Source: GWE2-51-13 sp041736705 | GTDB taxonomy: Bacteria > Bacillota_I > Bacilli_A > Erysipelotrichales > Erysipelotrichaceae | Assembly (NCBI GenBank): GCA_041736705.1 | Contig: JBGSTC010000012.1 | Location: 1-64,000 of the forward strand | Direction: 5' to 3' | DNA length: 64,000 nt | Shown: piece by piece, positions 33,638 through 41,958 of the stretch | Numbering within the stretch: the stretch's first letter is position 1 | Layout of the letters: every line of letters begins with the position of its first letter | Translations under genes and position numbers: made by a program | Notes under the pieces: generated by a model | Database searches by the model: none | Seen by the model: the letters and a program-made list of their open reading frames with translations, nothing else | What the model was told of the DNA's origin: nothing

Positions 33638-34213
33638 CTAGACCAATCCGGCCAAGCCGCTGAAGGCCAAGGCCATGATGGCCGCAAGGACCAAGGCAAG
33701 CGCGTTACCGCGGAACGGTTTGGGCGTGGTGGCGATATCCAAGCGTTCACGGATGGTCGAGAAGATGAACAACATCAGCGCGAACCCCGCCGGGACGGCG
33801 ATGGAATAGACGATCATTTCAAGGAAATCGAATTTGTTGGTGATGTTTTCCAAGGTGACGTACAAGACGACGCAGTTGGTGGTGATCAACGGAAGATAGA
33901 TACCCAACGCCTTATAGAGCGCGGGGGAATATTTCTTGAGGACCAACTCGACGAACTGGACGAACGCCGCGATGACCAGGATGAAGGTGATCAGGTCCAT
34001 GTATTCGAGTTCCAGAGGAACCAATACGGAGTAATAGAGGACATAGGTGAAGATCGAGGCACCGAGGATGACGAAGATGACCGCCAAGCCCATCCCGATC
34101 GCGGAACTGCGTTGTCTGGAAACCCCCAAGAACGGACACATCCCCAAGAACTTCGTCAGGATGATGTTGTTGATGAGGAAAGCCGTCATGAAGAGTGCAA
34201 ATAGTTTATCCAT
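33638..34213 (-). CDS. rnfA: Rnf complex membrane subunit A
   Basis: A 191-residue protein with about six membrane helices. The conserved Cys residues in GMCPFLG (helix 1) and TNCVVLYV (helix 4) face those of RnfE and hold the membrane-buried iron-sulfur centre. Rnf couples electron flow between ferredoxin and NAD+ to Na+ or H+ transport. GGAGGCGAAGTAAG precedes the ATG. The gene follows rnfE after one base. Confidence 0.95.
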   Translation of the reverse strand: MDKLFALFMTAFLINNIILTKFLGMCPFLGVSRQRSSAIGMGLAVIFVILGASIFTYVLYYSVLVPLELEYMDLITFILVIAAFVQFVELVLKKYSPALYKALGIYLPLITTNCVVLYVTLENITNKFDFLEMIVYSIAVPAGFALMLFIFSTIRERLDIATTPKPFRGNALALVLAAIMALAFSGLAGLV

Positions 34214-34214
34214 C

Positions 34215-34853
34215 TTACTTCGCCTCCTTCTTCGTCTGCGCTTCGACTTTATCGCGGAAGGCCGCGACGCCGGCTGCCAAAACCGCGAAGGTCAAGAACG
34301 CGCCGACCGGTTGACTGAACATACTGATACTGAACTCGGCCGGGACCAATCGAATACTGAAAATCAAGGCGTCGTTGAACGGGTTGACCATTTCGACGAT
34401 GCCGGTCGCAAGGATTTCGCGGATCAGCGACATGGCGACCAATCCTAGGATATAGCCGATCCCCATGGTGAATCCGTCCCATGCGGATGCCAACATCCCG
34501 TTTTTCGAGGCGAAGGCTTCGGCACGGCCGAGGATGATACAGTTGACGACGATCAAGGGGATGAATACGCCGAGGGCGACGTCGATCGCCGGCGCATAGG
34601 CCTTGATCAGCAGTTCGACCGCTTTGACCAAGGTCGCGATGACGACGATGTAGACCGGGATGCGGATTTCATCCGGGGTGATCTTGCGGATCGCCGAGAT
34701 GATGACGTTGGATGCGATGAGAATCAAAATGACGGAAATCCCCATCCCCAACGCGTTGTTGAGGTTGATGGTGATCGCCAGGGTGGAACAGATCCCAAGG
34801 AACAATCCGAAGACCGGATTATCCAAAATCAAACCGGTGAAGAATTTTTTCAT
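34215..34853 (-). CDS. rnfE: Rnf complex membrane subunit E
   Basis: A 212-residue homologue of RnfA with six helices and the matching Cys residues in LGICSTLA and VVNCIILG. Together with RnfA it forms the symmetric pair that passes electrons across the membrane. The start at MKKFFTGLIL is supported by AGGGAGGAG; an upstream Met would read into rnfG. Confidence 0.95.
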   Translation of the reverse strand: MKKFFTGLILDNPVFGLFLGICSTLAITINLNNALGMGISVILILIASNVIISAIRKITPDEIRIPVYIVVIATLVKAVELLIKAYAPAIDVALGVFIPLIVVNCIILGRAEAFASKNGMLASAWDGFTMGIGYILGLVAMSLIREILATGIVEMVNPFNDALIFSIRLVPAEFSISMFSQPVGAFLTFAVLAAGVAAFRDKVEAQTKKEAK

Positions 34854-34866
34854 GTGGTTCTCCTCC

Positions 34867-35808
34867 CTATCGGCTTTCGACGACCGCGCGCAAGGCACGG
34901 GCGGCACTGATGGATGTATAGGTCGCACCGGTCACGACATCGACCGACGCGGCGGCATCACTCAGCGATAATCCTTCGAACTGTTCCAAGAACGTTTCGG
35001 AATTCGTCTTATCCCCGATGTTCTTGGTATCGCTGAAGGTTTCATACGCGACGCTCACCACCGTATTGGCGGTATCGTCGATCTTGATGACATAGACATT
35101 GGGTTTGGGGTCTTCGCTGTGGTCGTCCTGCAACACCGCATAGCCTTTGGAAGAGACGCGGTAGGTGGTGATGTTTCCATCGGTCGTCTTTTCCAGGATT
35201 TCGGCCGGAGAAGAAGCGGTCGCATCGGAGACGATCACGACGGGTTCGCCAAGCGTGATGACGGGTTCGACAGGATCGGGAACGGACGTTCCGTCATCCT
35301 TGATACCCTTCATCGCGTTGAAATGCGCTTTCGCCGCGTTGATGCCTTTGACGACCGAACTCGAAGAGACGGTGGCGCCGGACAGTGTGGCGATCGCATC
35401 GGTGCTGCCTTTTCCAACGACTGCATTGCCGAATTCATCTTCGCCGACACGGCTTCCGATCCCCGGGGTATCGTTGATGAAGGTAACTTTGAATCCGACG
35501 ATTTTGGCATCTTCGGAGAACGCGACCACGAAGGTGATCACATCCTTATAGCCTTGAACCTTGACATTGTAGGCATAGCCCGCGTCTTTGGCTTGATAGA
35601 CGTTGGTGATGAGTCCGGTTTCATCTTCGAAATCCAATTCGGAGAATTCATCGGCTTGCGGGAAGAATTCCTGCAAAGTGGCTTTGACGGCGGCGATGGC
35701 GCGATCATTGATGATCGGCGCGGTGAGGGAATTCACACCGGCCAACACGGCTCCGGCCAAGGCGCTCGTCAGTGCCAGGAACGCTGCTAAATAGAGTGCT
35801 TTTTTCAT
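34867..35808 (-). CDS. rnfG: RnfG with two FMN-binding domains
   Basis: A 313-residue protein with one N-terminal membrane helix (residues 4-26). It has a first FMN-binding domain with covalent-attachment motif SGATVSSS (Thr146) and a linker near 170-180. A second FMN-binding domain has TGATYTS (Thr296). Normal RnfG has one such domain and about 190-210 residues. The second domain closely matches the C-terminus of RnfD just upstream. ApbE, encoded divergently upstream of the operon, should attach both flavins outside the membrane. Confidence 0.9.
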   Translation of the reverse strand: MKKALYLAAFLALTSALAGAVLAGVNSLTAPIINDRAIAAVKATLQEFFPQADEFSELDFEDETGLITNVYQAKDAGYAYNVKVQGYKDVITFVVAFSEDAKIVGFKVTFINDTPGIGSRVGEDEFGNAVVGKGSTDAIATLSGATVSSSSVVKGINAAKAHFNAMKGIKDDGTSVPDPVEPVITLGEPVVIVSDATASSPAEILEKTTDGNITTYRVSSKGYAVLQDDHSEDPKPNVYVIKIDDTANTVVSVAYETFSDTKNIGDKTNSETFLEQFEGLSLSDAAASVDVVTGATYTSISAARALRAVVESR

Positions 35809-35818
35809 AGTGCCCTCC

Positions 35819-37312
35819 TTATTGTGCCAGTACGGCTTCGATGGCCGCACGGACTGCGCGGGCGACGGAGACCGAGGTATAGGTCGCACCGGATACAACA
35901 TCGACTTCGGCGGCTTGATCGACGCTCGACAAGCCTGCGAATTGGTCGAGGAACTTCTTTTCTTTCGTCTTATCCCCGATATTCGTCGTATCGCTGAACG
36001 TCGCATAAGCGACGCTTACGATTTCCTGCTTCACGGTATCGATCTTGACGATCAGTACGTTGGGCTGGGGATCTTCGCTGTGGTCGTCCTGCAACATCGC
36101 ATACCCTTTGGAAGAGACGGTCAGAGTGACGACGTCCCCTTCGGTGACTTTGTCGGTCACGGTTGCCGGGGCAAGCGCCGTTTCATCGGAGAAAATGCCC
36201 ACCGGATCGCCTAATGTGATGGTCGGTTCTTCAGGGACGACCGGGGCTTTATAACTCATGGTGGTGGAAACCCCGAAAACCAAGAGGATTCCGATCAACG
36301 ACAACGAAGCGAAGGAAATCGCATATTTCTTCACATTCTTGATCTGCCATCCGTCCGTCAACAACTCGATGGACGGGGTCAGCATGTTCATCAATAAGAT
36401 GGAATACAAAACGCCTTCGGGAAGATTCGCCTTCACGCGGATCAAGACCGTCAAAATCCCCAAGCCGATCGCGAACAAGGTGCGTCCGCTGGCGGATGTC
36501 GGGTTGGTGACGGGGTCGGTCGCCATGAAGACGGCGCCGAAGACCAAACCTCCGGTGGAAAGATGGAATAAGGGATACCAGAAGCCCATGCCTTTGGATA
36601 CGGCGATGAGGCTGGCCAAAACGAAGACGGTGGAAAGGTAGAAGACGGGGATGCGCCAGTCGATGACTTTGCGGATGATCAGGAAGACCATGACCACAAG
36701 GATCAGGACTTTGGAGGTTTCACCCAAGGCACCGGGATAGAGTCCCAAAAACATGTTCTGTAATCCGCCGAATTGGTCGAGGAATTTGGTGACCGCTTCG
36801 GGTTTGTCGATCATCCAGCCAAGCTGGGCGATCGAGGCGGTCGGCGTAGCGGACGTCGTGATGTCCGTGACGGCGACTCCCGCAAACGATGCAAGCATCG
36901 CGGCACGACCGGCAGCCGCGGGGTTGAAGATGTTTTGTCCGAATCCGCCGAACACGAGTTTTCCGAAGAAAATCGCGAAGAAGGTTCCGAATCCCAGAGC
37001 GAAGTAGGACGTCGCGATGGGGACCATTAAAGTAAGGATGATCGCCGTAACCCAAGGATACGAACCCAAGAGATGACTCTTGATTTTCTTCTTGGTGAAG
37101 TAGGCGAAGGCGACTTCGGTAAGGAAGGCGACGATCAATGAGGTCGCCATCAGTCCGAGCGCATGGACTCCGTAATTACTGCTGTATTGCGTAAAGTAGT
37201 AGGCAAGGGCGAACGCATAGATGACGCCCAAGCCGATGGTCAAATCACGCATGATCCGACCCGTGCTCAACTGGTCCCGATAGTTCGGGGACACACGGAA
37301 AGTAAATTTCAT
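35819..37312 (-). CDS. rnfD: RnfD fused to a C-terminal FMN-binding domain
   Basis: A 497-residue protein; ordinary RnfD has about 310-350. Residues 1-345 are the membrane part, with the usual covalent FMN site TSATP (Thr156) and FNPAAAGRA. After the last helix (about 335-352) comes an extra domain from about 360 to 497 with its own attachment motif SGATYTS (Thr477). The domain shares long near-identical stretches with RnfG's second domain, for example KGYA-LQDDHSEDP, so it arose by copying within the operon. Predicted to sit outside the membrane. Confidence 0.9.
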   Translation of the reverse strand: MKFTFRVSPNYRDQLSTGRIMRDLTIGLGVIYAFALAYYFTQYSSNYGVHALGLMATSLIVAFLTEVAFAYFTKKKIKSHLLGSYPWVTAIILTLMVPIATSYFALGFGTFFAIFFGKLVFGGFGQNIFNPAAAGRAAMLASFAGVAVTDITTSATPTASIAQLGWMIDKPEAVTKFLDQFGGLQNMFLGLYPGALGETSKVLILVVMVFLIIRKVIDWRIPVFYLSTVFVLASLIAVSKGMGFWYPLFHLSTGGLVFGAVFMATDPVTNPTSASGRTLFAIGLGILTVLIRVKANLPEGVLYSILLMNMLTPSIELLTDGWQIKNVKKYAISFASLSLIGILLVFGVSTTMSYKAPVVPEEPTITLGDPVGIFSDETALAPATVTDKVTEGDVVTLTVSSKGYAMLQDDHSEDPQPNVLIVKIDTVKQEIVSVAYATFSDTTNIGDKTKEKKFLDQFAGLSSVDQAAEVDVVSGATYTSVSVARAVRAAIEAVLAQ

Positions 37313-37324
37313 GGTTCGTTCCTC

Positions 37325-38617
37325 CTATTTCTTTTTCAACTGTAGAATACGTTTCGCACGGCGTACCCCTTCGGCCACATCCAGTTTGGAAGGACAGACA
37401 TAGGTGCACAATCCGCATTCGATGCATTGGTCCGCACGGAGTTTGACGATGGTGTCCAAATCCGCGGCTTGTTCGGCGTTATTGATGCGTACCGGCAGCA
37501 ATCCGGCAGGACAGGTGTCGTTGCAGCGTCCGCAACGCAGACAGGCGACCGAATCGATTTTTTCCGTCTTCAAAATGGTGACGGCGTTTCCATACGGCGT
37601 GACGACGAACTGGTCGTTGGGGATGGTTTTCCCCATCATCGGTCCGCCCGCGATCAACAAAACGTCCTCCGCGGCATATCCGCCGAGTTTGGCGACGATT
37701 TCAGCGGTCTTGACGCCGACCGGAACATTGACGTTGGCAGGGGTCTTGATCCCGTTTCCGCTGATGGTCAAGGTTTTCTCGACGATCGGCATGCCGGTAC
37801 GGATCGCTTTCGCAAAGGCGATCGCGGTCGTCGCGTTATTGACGATGCATCCGATTTCCGAAGGCAGACGGTCATAGCGCTTTTTCAGCAACTGGTACAC
37901 CAAGGTACGCTCCCAACCCATCGGATACACGTCGGGGACTTCCTTGACGACGATACCGGACACGCCGACCAAGGCGGCGCGCACTTTCGCGATCAATTCC
38001 TTCTTCGGGGATTTGATGGCGATCCAGGCTTCTTTCGCGGTGCTGAGTTTCAGCATCGCCTTGACACCCAACACCAAATCGTCGATGTTGTTTGAAATTT
38101 CGCGATAATCCGCGGTGATGTACGGTTCGCACTCCACCGCGTTGATGATCAAGGTCGAAATGTTCTGCGGGTTCTTGTATTTCATATACGTGGGGAAACC
38201 GGCTCCGCCGCATCCGACGATCCCGGCATTCATCATGAAATCGACCAATTCCTCGCGCGTCGCTTTTTCAAAGTCGACCGGGGAGAACGGTTGTTCTTTC
38301 TCGTATAATCCGTCGTTTTCGATCACCAAGTGTTCAAGCGGCTTCAATACCGCATGCATGATCGTCTGTTTCCCGACGACCTTCCCTGAAACCGAAGAGA
38401 AAAACGGTACGGTCATATGATCGTTGCGTTTCGCGATCATCGTCCCTACCTTCACGCTGTCCCCTTCTTTGACGAGGACTTCAATATTTGTGGAGAACAT
38501 ACTCATCAACGGAATATAGACGAATTTCCCCGCGTCGACGCGGACGATATCGTTGTGATCCGTCAACCCTTTATGTCCCTCGAGATGCTTTTGCATCGCG
38601 CCGATCCATATTGACAT
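37325..38617 (-). CDS. rnfC: Rnf complex subunit C (NADH-binding)
   Basis: A 430-residue peripheral subunit. It has an N-terminal barrel-sandwich domain and an NADH/FMN Rossmann-like part with GIVGCGGAGFPTYMKY near residue 130. Two ferredoxin motifs lie near the C-terminus (CLRCGRCNDTCP and CIECGLCTYVCP). It exchanges electrons with NAD+. Because RnfB here lacks its own ferredoxin domain, RnfC carries the only visible dicluster ferredoxin of the complex. It is the first gene of the operon. Confidence 0.95.
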   Translation of the reverse strand: MSIWIGAMQKHLEGHKGLTDHNDIVRVDAGKFVYIPLMSMFSTNIEVLVKEGDSVKVGTMIAKRNDHMTVPFFSSVSGKVVGKQTIMHAVLKPLEHLVIENDGLYEKEQPFSPVDFEKATREELVDFMMNAGIVGCGGAGFPTYMKYKNPQNISTLIINAVECEPYITADYREISNNIDDLVLGVKAMLKLSTAKEAWIAIKSPKKELIAKVRAALVGVSGIVVKEVPDVYPMGWERTLVYQLLKKRYDRLPSEIGCIVNNATTAIAFAKAIRTGMPIVEKTLTISGNGIKTPANVNVPVGVKTAEIVAKLGGYAAEDVLLIAGGPMMGKTIPNDQFVVTPYGNAVTILKTEKIDSVACLRCGRCNDTCPAGLLPVRINNAEQAADLDTIVKLRADQCIECGLCTYVCPSKLDVAEGVRRAKRILQLKKK

Positions 38618-38645
38618 AGACTCACCTTGCCCTTTCCTACGTTAC

Positions 38646-38674
38646 CTTGGACACGAAAAAACGTGTAGACCAAG
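38646..38674 (-). promoter_or_regulatory. Leader hairpin upstream of rnfC
   Basis: In the transcribed leader, CTTGG plus ACACG pair with CGTGT plus CCAAG, with a 3-base bulge, around a TTTTTT loop. No T-run follows, so it is not an ordinary terminator. It may shape mRNA stability or regulation. Confidence 0.4.
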
Positions 38675-38684
38675 TTCCTGAACC

Positions 38685-38693
38685 ATTATAGCA
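38685..38693 (-). promoter_or_regulatory. Extended -10 promoter of the rnf operon
   Basis: The minus strand reads TGTGCTATAAT, with a perfect -10 (38685-38690) and TG extension. The -35 region is poor. It faces away from the apbE promoter 60 bases away. Confidence 0.65.
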
Positions 38694-38750
38694 CATTTCT
38701 ATTTTTGCGTATATTTCACGAGTCAAATGAATAAAAAGATTCATGAAAGT

Positions 38751-38765
38751 GTGATATAATATCAC
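38751..38765 (+). promoter_or_regulatory. apbE promoter covered by a 15-base palindrome
   Basis: An extended -10 (TGATATAAT; TATAAT at 38755-38760) lies inside the perfect palindrome GTGATATAATATCAC. The same 15 bases, in the other orientation, occur at 43612-43626. A 7-1-7 palindrome over a -10 box is the typical layout of a repressor site. Confidence 0.6.
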
Positions 38766-38776
38766 GCGGTGATAGC

Positions 38777-39901
38777 ATGCTAAAAAAAGCACTAAGTTTT
38801 TTGTTGGTGATCGCACTCTTATCCGGGTGTACGAAACCGCAAACCCTCACGAAATTCTCCAATCAGACCATCGAAGCCGGTTTCGACACGATCATCACTT
38901 TGATCGGATATACCAAGGACAAAGCGGAGTTCGACGCTTATTTTGAAATCATGAAAAACGAGTTCACCCGCTTGAACGAACTTTTCGACAAATACAACGA
39001 CTATGAAGGCGTCAACAACATCAAGACCATCAACGACAATGCCGGCGTCGCCCCGGTCGTGGTCGACCAAGCGATCCTCGACATGCTGAAGTTGGCGAAG
39101 GAATGGTACGAACCTTCCGGCGGATCGTTCAACGTCACCATGGGTTCCGTGCTTGAAATCTGGCATGAGTATCGCGACATGGGCCAGGCCGACAACTCCG
39201 ACGGCAAGCCGGGGGATGTCCCCCCGCTTCATTTGCTTGAAGAAGCCAACGTGTGTGCAGGATGGCAGTTCGTCGAGATCGACGAATCCGCCAAGACCGT
39301 CTATATCAACAACGCCTGTTCCAGTTTGGATGTCGGCGGGATCGCCAAGGGCTATGCGACCGAAATCGTCGCCAAGTTGCTGATCGATGAAGGATTGTCG
39401 GCCGGCATCGTCAACGCCGGCGGAAACGTCCGTTTGATCAATACGAAACCCGACGGTGCGAAATGGGCGGTCGGAATCCAGTCCCCCGATATCGAAAACA
39501 CCTCCGAATCCCTGGATACCCTCTATGCGGACAAATCGATGTCCGTCGTCACATCCGGCGATTACCAACGCTATTATATCGGACCCGACGATGTGGTTTA
39601 TCACCACTTGATCGATCCTTCCACGCTCTATCCCGCGCGTCAGGCGCGCTCGGTTACGATTCTGATCGAAGATTCCGGTTTGGCTGACACCTTGGCGAAA
39701 CCCCTCTTCATCCTTCCCTACGACCAAGCCCTGGCTTTTCTGGAGAAATTCAACGCCGACCATCCCGACATCTTCATGGGTGCCGTGTGGGTCTACGATA
39801 AAGGCATGCAACCGGCCGGGACACAGGCCATCGACGTCGGCGAGTTCTCGCTGGTCCACTCCGAAAACATCAAACCCTTCTCACGCTTATACAACGAATG
39901 A
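38777..39901 (+). CDS. apbE: FAD:protein FMN transferase (lipoprotein)
   Basis: A 374-residue lipoprotein with signal ending LLSGC (Cys18). ApbE uses FAD to attach FMN through a phosphoester bond to Thr in (S/T)GAT motifs of NqrB/C and RnfD/G. Family marks are SSLDVGGIAKGYATEIV, NAGGNVRL and VVYHHLIDPSTLYPA. It lies divergent to the rnf operon, whose proteins offer four predicted target threonines. The start is the ATG at 38777, 17 bases after the -10 box, so the leader is very short and has little Shine-Dalgarno. Confidence 0.95.
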   Translation: MLKKALSFLLVIALLSGCTKPQTLTKFSNQTIEAGFDTIITLIGYTKDKAEFDAYFEIMKNEFTRLNELFDKYNDYEGVNNIKTINDNAGVAPVVVDQAILDMLKLAKEWYEPSGGSFNVTMGSVLEIWHEYRDMGQADNSDGKPGDVPPLHLLEEANVCAGWQFVEIDESAKTVYINNACSSLDVGGIAKGYATEIVAKLLIDEGLSAGIVNAGGNVRLINTKPDGAKWAVGIQSPDIENTSESLDTLYADKSMSVVTSGDYQRYYIGPDDVVYHHLIDPSTLYPARQARSVTILIEDSGLADTLAKPLFILPYDQALAFLEKFNADHPDIFMGAVWVYDKGMQPAGTQAIDVGEFSLVHSENIKPFSRLYNE

Positions 39902-39923
39902 AGCCAAAAGCTTCATTTTTTTG
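39898..39923 (+). terminator. Terminator of apbE
   Basis: Stem ATGAAGC / GCTTCAT with a CAAAA loop overlapping the stop codon, then TTTTTTTG. Confidence 0.82.
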
Positions 39924-39950
39924 TGCTTTGGATGAAAAAAGGGCTATAAT
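39921..39950 (+). promoter_or_regulatory. Promoter of the LtaS-like gene
   Basis: TTGTGC (39921-39926) and TATAAT (39945-39950) with 18-base spacing. The -35 shares bases with the apbE terminator tail. Confidence 0.6.
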
Positions 39951-39971
39951 AATCCATGGGGTGGACCTAAA

Positions 39972-41918
39972 ATGAAGCAAAAACGTATTTTGTCACCGAT
40001 TCGCCATTTTCAAATCTTGGCGGTTTCCTACTTCAGTCTCGAAATCCTCTTTCGCTTATTGATGAATTTCGAACTTTTCAGTGTGCAAATGTTGAGGATC
40101 TTGATGTTTACGCTCACGCTCAGCGGACTGCTTGTCATAGTGACGATGCCGTTTAAACCCAAAACCGCGATGATTCTCAATGGCATCGTGCTCTTTGGCG
40201 CATGCCTCTTGGGTTTTTCGCAAGTGTCCTACCGTAACTACATGGGTAACTTCTTTTCCGTGCGTCTCATCGGCATGTTTAACGAAGTCGCGAGTTATTC
40301 GGTCGACTTCATCTCCTATCTGCGACCTATCTATTTCATCTGCTTTCTTCCCTTTATTGCCTATTTGTATATGATCCGTCGCAACCGCGACCGGATCGCG
40401 CTGTTCTCATGGAAAGAAACGTTGACCGGTTCGATGCTACTGATGACCCTTCATCTTCTTTCATTATTATCCTTGGGTTGGTGGGTCAACGAGATCGCCA
40501 TCGTCCTTCCGAAAGAAATCTATTACGAACCTGTCTTCTCCGAACCGGCGTTGCGTGAACTCGGTGTCGAGCGTTTCTTCATCCGCGATGTGGTCTATGC
40601 TCTGTCCTATAATGCAGGCGACGTCGAGATCCCCGAGAACGATGATTCGAACGTCCCGAACGACCCTCAAGATATCGACGACCGGGTATTCGACGATACA
40701 CTTTGGATAAAGCGGATGAATCAGGAAACCGATGAAAAAATCAAAGAAATCGATCGTTACCTGTTATCCAGGGATATCTCGGGAAAAAACGAAATGTCCG
40801 GGGTCTTGAAGGGGAAAAACGTGATCTATGTGTTGGTTGAAGCCATGGACTGGCTGGCGATCGATGAGGTCCTGACACCGACACTCTACCGCTTGACGCA
40901 GGAAGGATTGCTTTTCGACCACTACTATGTCCCGCAATACTCGTGCAACACCGCGGAAAGCGAGTTCATCTCCCTGACTTCCTTGCTTCCGCATCCCGGA
41001 AGTTGCACGCAGGTGAAGTTCACGAACAACACCTATTCGCAATCGATCCTGAATCTATTCAAGGATGAGGGGTATTACACCACGTCCTACCATAACTTTT
41101 CCGATAAGTTCTATCCGCGATCCACGACCCACATCAACCTCGGATCGCAGAAATACTATAACGACGACGACTTGAACATCACGACCTTGGATGGCTGGCC
41201 GAGCGATGTCGAATTGATGGAACAAGCCTTGACGCATTTCGTCGACGAAGACAAATTCTTCAGCTATATCATCACTTCTTCCATGCATCTCCCCTATGAT
41301 GTCGATTCAACCTTGGGTAACCGTTATTTGGAAGAAGTCCAAGCCCGTTATCCCGATGCACCGCTGACGATCCAACGCTATAAGTCGAAAGCGATGGAAT
41401 TCGACCGGTCCATCGAAGTCTTACTTCAGGGCTTGGAAGACGCCGGAAAACTGGAGGATACGGTGTTGGTGCTCTATCCCGACCATTTCCCACTGAAGAC
41501 CAAGGTCGATGAAATCATCGAGAATACGACGCAGATCGATCGTTCCACCGGCATGGACCTCTATCGTTCGCTGATGATCATCTATAACCCCCTGCTTGAA
41601 GGACGGACGATCTCCACCGTGGCAAGCACCTTCGACCTCTTGCCAACCATCACTAATCTTCTTGGGATCAAATCCGATCCCCGTTTGTATTTCGGACAGG
41701 ACATTTTCGATCCGGAAGTCGACCACTTGGTCTACTTCGCCAACGGGAACTGGGTCCATCCTTTAGGGTACTATTCCGCCGCCGAAGGGAACTTCTTCCC
41801 CAAGGATCCGCAAAACACCTTAAGCGATGATGAAATCATCGCCATCAACCAGAAAGTCAAAGACTACTTCGACGTATCGCATCAGATCTTGATCAGTGAT
41901 TATTTCTCGAAACGTTAA
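39972..41918 (+). CDS. LtaS-family phosphoglycerol transferase
   Basis: A 648-residue protein with five N-terminal membrane helices (to about residue 180) and an extracytosolic sulfatase-fold domain. The catalytic Thr lies in SCNTAESEF (Thr327). Metal ligands are visible in VEAMDW, in the His-containing TSSMHLP and in YPDHFP. LtaS enzymes polymerise glycerol phosphate from phosphatidylglycerol onto a glycolipid, making lipoteichoic acid and releasing diacylglycerol. The residues around the Thr differ slightly from LtaS (GKTADSEF), so a related transferase role is also possible. Confidence 0.88.
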   Translation: MKQKRILSPIRHFQILAVSYFSLEILFRLLMNFELFSVQMLRILMFTLTLSGLLVIVTMPFKPKTAMILNGIVLFGACLLGFSQVSYRNYMGNFFSVRLIGMFNEVASYSVDFISYLRPIYFICFLPFIAYLYMIRRNRDRIALFSWKETLTGSMLLMTLHLLSLLSLGWWVNEIAIVLPKEIYYEPVFSEPALRELGVERFFIRDVVYALSYNAGDVEIPENDDSNVPNDPQDIDDRVFDDTLWIKRMNQETDEKIKEIDRYLLSRDISGKNEMSGVLKGKNVIYVLVEAMDWLAIDEVLTPTLYRLTQEGLLFDHYYVPQYSCNTAESEFISLTSLLPHPGSCTQVKFTNNTYSQSILNLFKDEGYYTTSYHNFSDKFYPRSTTHINLGSQKYYNDDDLNITTLDGWPSDVELMEQALTHFVDEDKFFSYIITSSMHLPYDVDSTLGNRYLEEVQARYPDAPLTIQRYKSKAMEFDRSIEVLLQGLEDAGKLEDTVLVLYPDHFPLKTKVDEIIENTTQIDRSTGMDLYRSLMIIYNPLLEGRTISTVASTFDLLPTITNLLGIKSDPRLYFGQDIFDPEVDHLVYFANGNWVHPLGYYSAAEGNFFPKDPQNTLSDDEIIAINQKVKDYFDVSHQILISDYFSKR

Positions 41919-41952
41919 AAAACGTGCCGGATGAACTCCGACACGTTTTTTC
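41918..41952. terminator. Bidirectional terminator between the LtaS-like gene and pgi
   Basis: AAAAAACGTG and CACGTTTTTT with an inner CCGG/TCCG pairing. T-runs lie on both strands between the convergent genes. Confidence 0.85.
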
Positions 41953-41958
41953 GTTTGA

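Noticed and set aside
35809..36006. N-terminal extension of RnfG
   Set aside because: It lies inside the rnfD coding end in another frame and is basic nonsense. RnfG starts with a clear membrane helix after AAGGAGGG.
38751..38765. Rex or CRP/FNR site
   Set aside because: Those sites have 6-base (TGTGA-N6-TCACA) or 4-base (TTGAT-N4-ATCAA) centres. Here TGTGA and TCAC are separated by 7 bases, so spacing does not fit.
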